64,000 bases of DNA. Source: an uncultured Muribaculaceae bacterium. GTDB taxonomy: Bacteria; Bacteroidota; Bacteroidia; Bacteroidales; Muribaculaceae. Both the position numbers and the translations under genes were made by a program. Below are positions 62,901-64,000 of the stretch, one piece after another. The stretch lies in the NCBI GenBank assembly GCA_910579845.1, contig CAJTWL010000005.1, positions 81,530 through 145,529 on the forward strand, written 5' to 3'. Every line of letters starts with the position of its first letter. Position 1 is the first letter of the stretch. The notes under the pieces were generated by a model. That model did no database searches. It saw nothing but the letters and a program-made list of their open reading frames with translations, and was not told where the DNA came from.

Positions 62901-63716
62901 GACCACAACATTGTTTCTTTCAATGGAAACGACCTCACCGGTATCCTCATCGACAAAATCTTCCACCCAGCTGTTAAGGACACGTGCCGCCAGTTTTCGA
63001 CCTACTGAGTTTTTAAGATTGGTTTTGGTAACCTTGATTTCTTCCGCGAGATCGAATATCTGGATAATATCTTTGTCGCTCTCAAGACCGATTGCACGAA
63101 GCAGAGTCGTGACAGGCAACTTCTTCTTACGGTCGATGTAAGCATACATCACGTTGTTTATATCGGTTGCAAACTCAATCCAGCTTCCTCTGAACGGGAT
63201 AATACGGGCTGAATAAAGTTTTGTACCATTGGCGTGATTGCTCTGACCGAAAAATACACCGGGAGAACGGTGCAACTGAGATACAACCACACGTTCAGCA
63301 CCATTGATGATGAATGTGCCCTGTTCCGTCATATACGGAATAGGTCCCAGATAAACATCCTGGATAGTGGTTGCGAAATCCTCGTGATCGGGATCGGTAC
63401 AATAGAGTTTTAACTTTGCTTTTAAAGGCACGCTATAAGTAAGACCTCTCTCGAGACACTCGTCAATAGTATAGCGTGGCGGATCAATATAATAGTCAAG
63501 GAATTCGAGAACGAAATTGTTACGGGTATCCGCAATCGGGAAGTTCTCTGCAAAAACCTTGTAAAGTCCTTGGTTCTTTCTAAGCTCGGGTGGTGTGTCA
63601 AGCTGCAGAAAATCCTTAAACGATTTCAACTGAACGTCCAGAAAATCCGGGAAGGGCAGTGGATTTTTTATCGACGCGAAATTTACGCGCGGTTTTTCGG
63701 TAAGTTTTACAGACAT
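59904..63716 (-). CDS. rpoB: RNA polymerase beta subunit
   Basis: 1270 residues from the ATG at 63716, the Bacteroides-type length; the frame extends 27 codons further upstream but those residues are not RpoB-like. The rifampicin region reads L-S-Q-F-M-D-Q-T-N-P-L-A-E-I-T-H-K-R-R with S-A-L-G-P-G-G, so the residues matching E. coli D516, H526 and S531 are wild type. C-terminal clamp motifs (G-G-K-A-Q-F-G-G-Q-R-F-G-E-M-E) are intact. Follows rplL by 146 bp. Confidence 0.98.
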   Translation of the reverse strand: MSVKLTEKPRVNFASIKNPLPFPDFLDVQLKSFKDFLQLDTPPELRKNQGLYKVFAENFPIADTRNNFVLEFLDYYIDPPRYTIDECLERGLTYSVPLKAKLKLYCTDPDHEDFATTIQDVYLGPIPYMTEQGTFIINGAERVVVSQLHRSPGVFFGQSNHANGTKLYSARIIPFRGSWIEFATDINNVMYAYIDRKKKLPVTTLLRAIGLESDKDIIQIFDLAEEIKVTKTNLKNSVGRKLAARVLNSWVEDFVDEDTGEVVSIERNNVVVDRGNEITEEVIDAIIDSGVKTILLEKENVNAVDYSIIFNTLQKDPSNSEKEAVQYIYRQLRNAEPPDDAAAREVIQNLFFSEKRYDLGEVGRYRIDKKLDLDIPMDVKVLTREDIVAIIKYLIELINSKSDVDDIDHLSNRRVRTVGEQLYNQFGVGLARISRSIREKMNVRDNEVFTPTDLINAKTISAVINTFFGTNALSQFMDQTNPLAEITHKRRMSALGPGGLSRERAGFEVRDVHYTHYGRLCPIETPEGPNIGLISSLCVYAKINNLGFIETPYREVKNGKVNLNNDEVVYLTAEIEEGQTIAQGNAPVNDDGTFIRNKVKARLDADFPIVAPEELQLMDVSPVQIASIAASLIPFLEHDDANRALMGSNMMRQAVPLLRSEAPIVGTGIEGQLIKDSRTQIMAEGSGTIEYVDATCIRINYDRTEDEDFVEFESSVKEYKIPKFRRTNQGTTIDLRPICNAGQRVEKGDILTEGYSTERGELALGRNLKVAFMPWKGYNYEDAIVLNERMVREDILTSVHVDEYTLDVRETKRGMEELTSDIPNVSEDATKDLDDRGIIRVGAYVVPGDIMIGKITPKGESDPTPEEKLLRAIFGDKAGDVKDASLKASPSLKGVVIGTNLFSKATKKGNKNSANAQLPILDEEYEEKQDKLRVLMVNKMKTLLKGRTSQGVQDFIGVDIVAKGEKFDDVNFGAIDYETINLSNWTGGERIDNMVAKLITNYLRKSKEIDSELRRKKFDITIGDELPSGIMQMAKVYIAKKRKIGVGDKMAGRHGNKGIVSRVVRQEDMPFLEDGTPVDIVLNPLGVPSRMNLGQIFETVLGWAGRELGEKFATPIFDGASLDDLNEWTDKAGLPRYGKTYLYDGGTGDRFDQPATVGVIYMLKLGHMVEDKMHARSIGPYSLITQQPLGGKAQFGGQRFGEMEVWALEAFGAAHILQEILTIKSDDVVGRSKAYEAIVKGDPMPNPGIPESLNVLLHELRGLGLSIKLD

Positions 63717-63804
63717 TGGTAATAAGTTAATAAAGGACCTCTGATCCCTGCCGGTTTCCATTATCCGACCGGGAGATGAAGAGAGAGGTGAAAACACGAA
63801 TAAA

Positions 63805-63842
63805 TAGGTTAAGAACGCAGTCTTTCCTGCGTTCCTAACCTA
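63805..63842 (-). promoter_or_regulatory. Hairpin in the rplL-rpoB gap
   Basis: TAGGTTAGGAACGCAG and CTGCGTTCTTAACCTA form a 16-bp stem (one mismatch) with a 6-nt loop, then TTTATTCG on the minus strand. Like the E. coli rplL-rpoB attenuator/RNase III site, it may set the ratio of ribosomal protein to polymerase. Confidence 0.65.
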
Positions 63843-63862
63843 CTTTCAGATTAAGTCGATTA

Positions 63863-64000
63863 TTATTTGAGTTCAACTTCAGCGCCGGCCTCTTCGAGTT
63901 GTTTCTTAAGACCCTCAGCCTCAGCTTTAGGAAGACCCTCCTTGATAGTGTTAGGAGCACCGTCTACCAATTCTTTAGCCTCTTTCAGACCAAGACCTGT
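63863..64000 (-). CDS. rplL: Ribosomal protein L7/L12, C-terminal part (partial)
   Basis: The last 45 residues are in the window; the gene runs off the right edge. The sequence contains G-L-K-E-A-K-E-L-V-D (the L7/L12 C-terminal helix that contacts elongation factors) and ends E-E-A-G-A-E-V-E-L-K. It forms the ribosomal stalk that recruits GTPase factors. Gene order rplL-rpoB-rpoC is the conserved bacterial arrangement. Confidence 0.95.
   Translation of the reverse strand, partial: TGLGLKEAKELVDGAPNTIKEGLPKAEAEGLKKQLEEAGAEVELK

Noticed and set aside
1..64000. CRISPR arrays, tRNA genes, rRNA genes, integrases or complete IS elements
   Set aside because: Intergenic regions were read for spaced direct repeats, cloverleaf-like sequences and transposase frames; none was found.

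Overview
The window is a chromosomal segment from a member of the Bacteroidales, most likely a Muribaculaceae-like gut bacterium. This rests on SusC/SusD proteins, a one-protein hybrid two-component regulator, a TamL-type Omp85 lipoprotein, T9SS-like C-terminal tails, several promoters with the Bacteroidetes -7 element TAnnTTTG, and starts without clear Shine-Dalgarno sites. No tRNA, rRNA, CRISPR array, integrase or complete insertion sequence was seen. The family assignment is inference.

Layout. 1-5.5 kb (+): tail of an unknown acidic protein, a HIT-like DUF4922 protein, an AmpG-like permease, TamL and a HAD phosphatase. 5.5-12.3 kb: a LacI-type repressor divergent from a run of glycerophosphodiesterase, FAD oxidoreductase, Ser-type sulfatase, acyl-ACP thioesterase and Crp-like regulator. 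12.3-14.7 kb (-): PagL-like outer-membrane deacylase, its lipoprotein partner, and thiol peroxidase. 15.1-17.3 kb (+): a tightly overlapped three-gene operon with IbrA-like (PAPS-reductase/PP-loop) and IbrB-like (ParB-fold) proteins. 17.4-22 kb (-): gdhA, gadB and an OmpA-family porin. 22.2-30.8 kb (+): inactive LytM-like protein, dxr, rseP, rRNA methyltransferase, M49 dipeptidyl peptidase, AlkD-like protein and a CobW-family metallochaperone. 30.8-34.2 kb (-): BspA-like LRR protein, M48-like protein with a broken zinc motif, and a small SPFH-like membrane protein.

34.3-50.7 kb is a fructan utilisation locus: LamG-GH32, a SusE-position DUF4960 lipoprotein, SusD, SusC and a fructose-sensing-type hybrid regulator on the minus strand; GH32, MFS sugar permease and fructokinase on the plus strand. 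The predicted logic is capture and cleavage at the envelope, periplasmic release of fructose, sensing by the regulator, import and phosphorylation. 50.9-55.2 kb holds an outer-membrane barrel, a flavinylated FMN/4Fe-4S membrane protein and a secreted FnIII protein. 55.5-64 kb is the rplL-rpoB-rpoC operon (-).

The most unusual signal is a set of intergenic palindromes confined to 36.7-55.4 kb. Four full-length copies (two of one sequence family, one each of two others) are 192-195 bp long, have perfect or near-perfect 20-bp terminal inverted repeats, and place the hairpin apex exactly 80 nt from one end. Two shorter relatives lie nearby. Four of the six end 15-24 nt upstream of a start codon, so they probably form long hairpin leaders or are a family of mobile palindromes that insert at gene starts. 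The IbrA/IbrB operon is the second candidate for an undescribed system.
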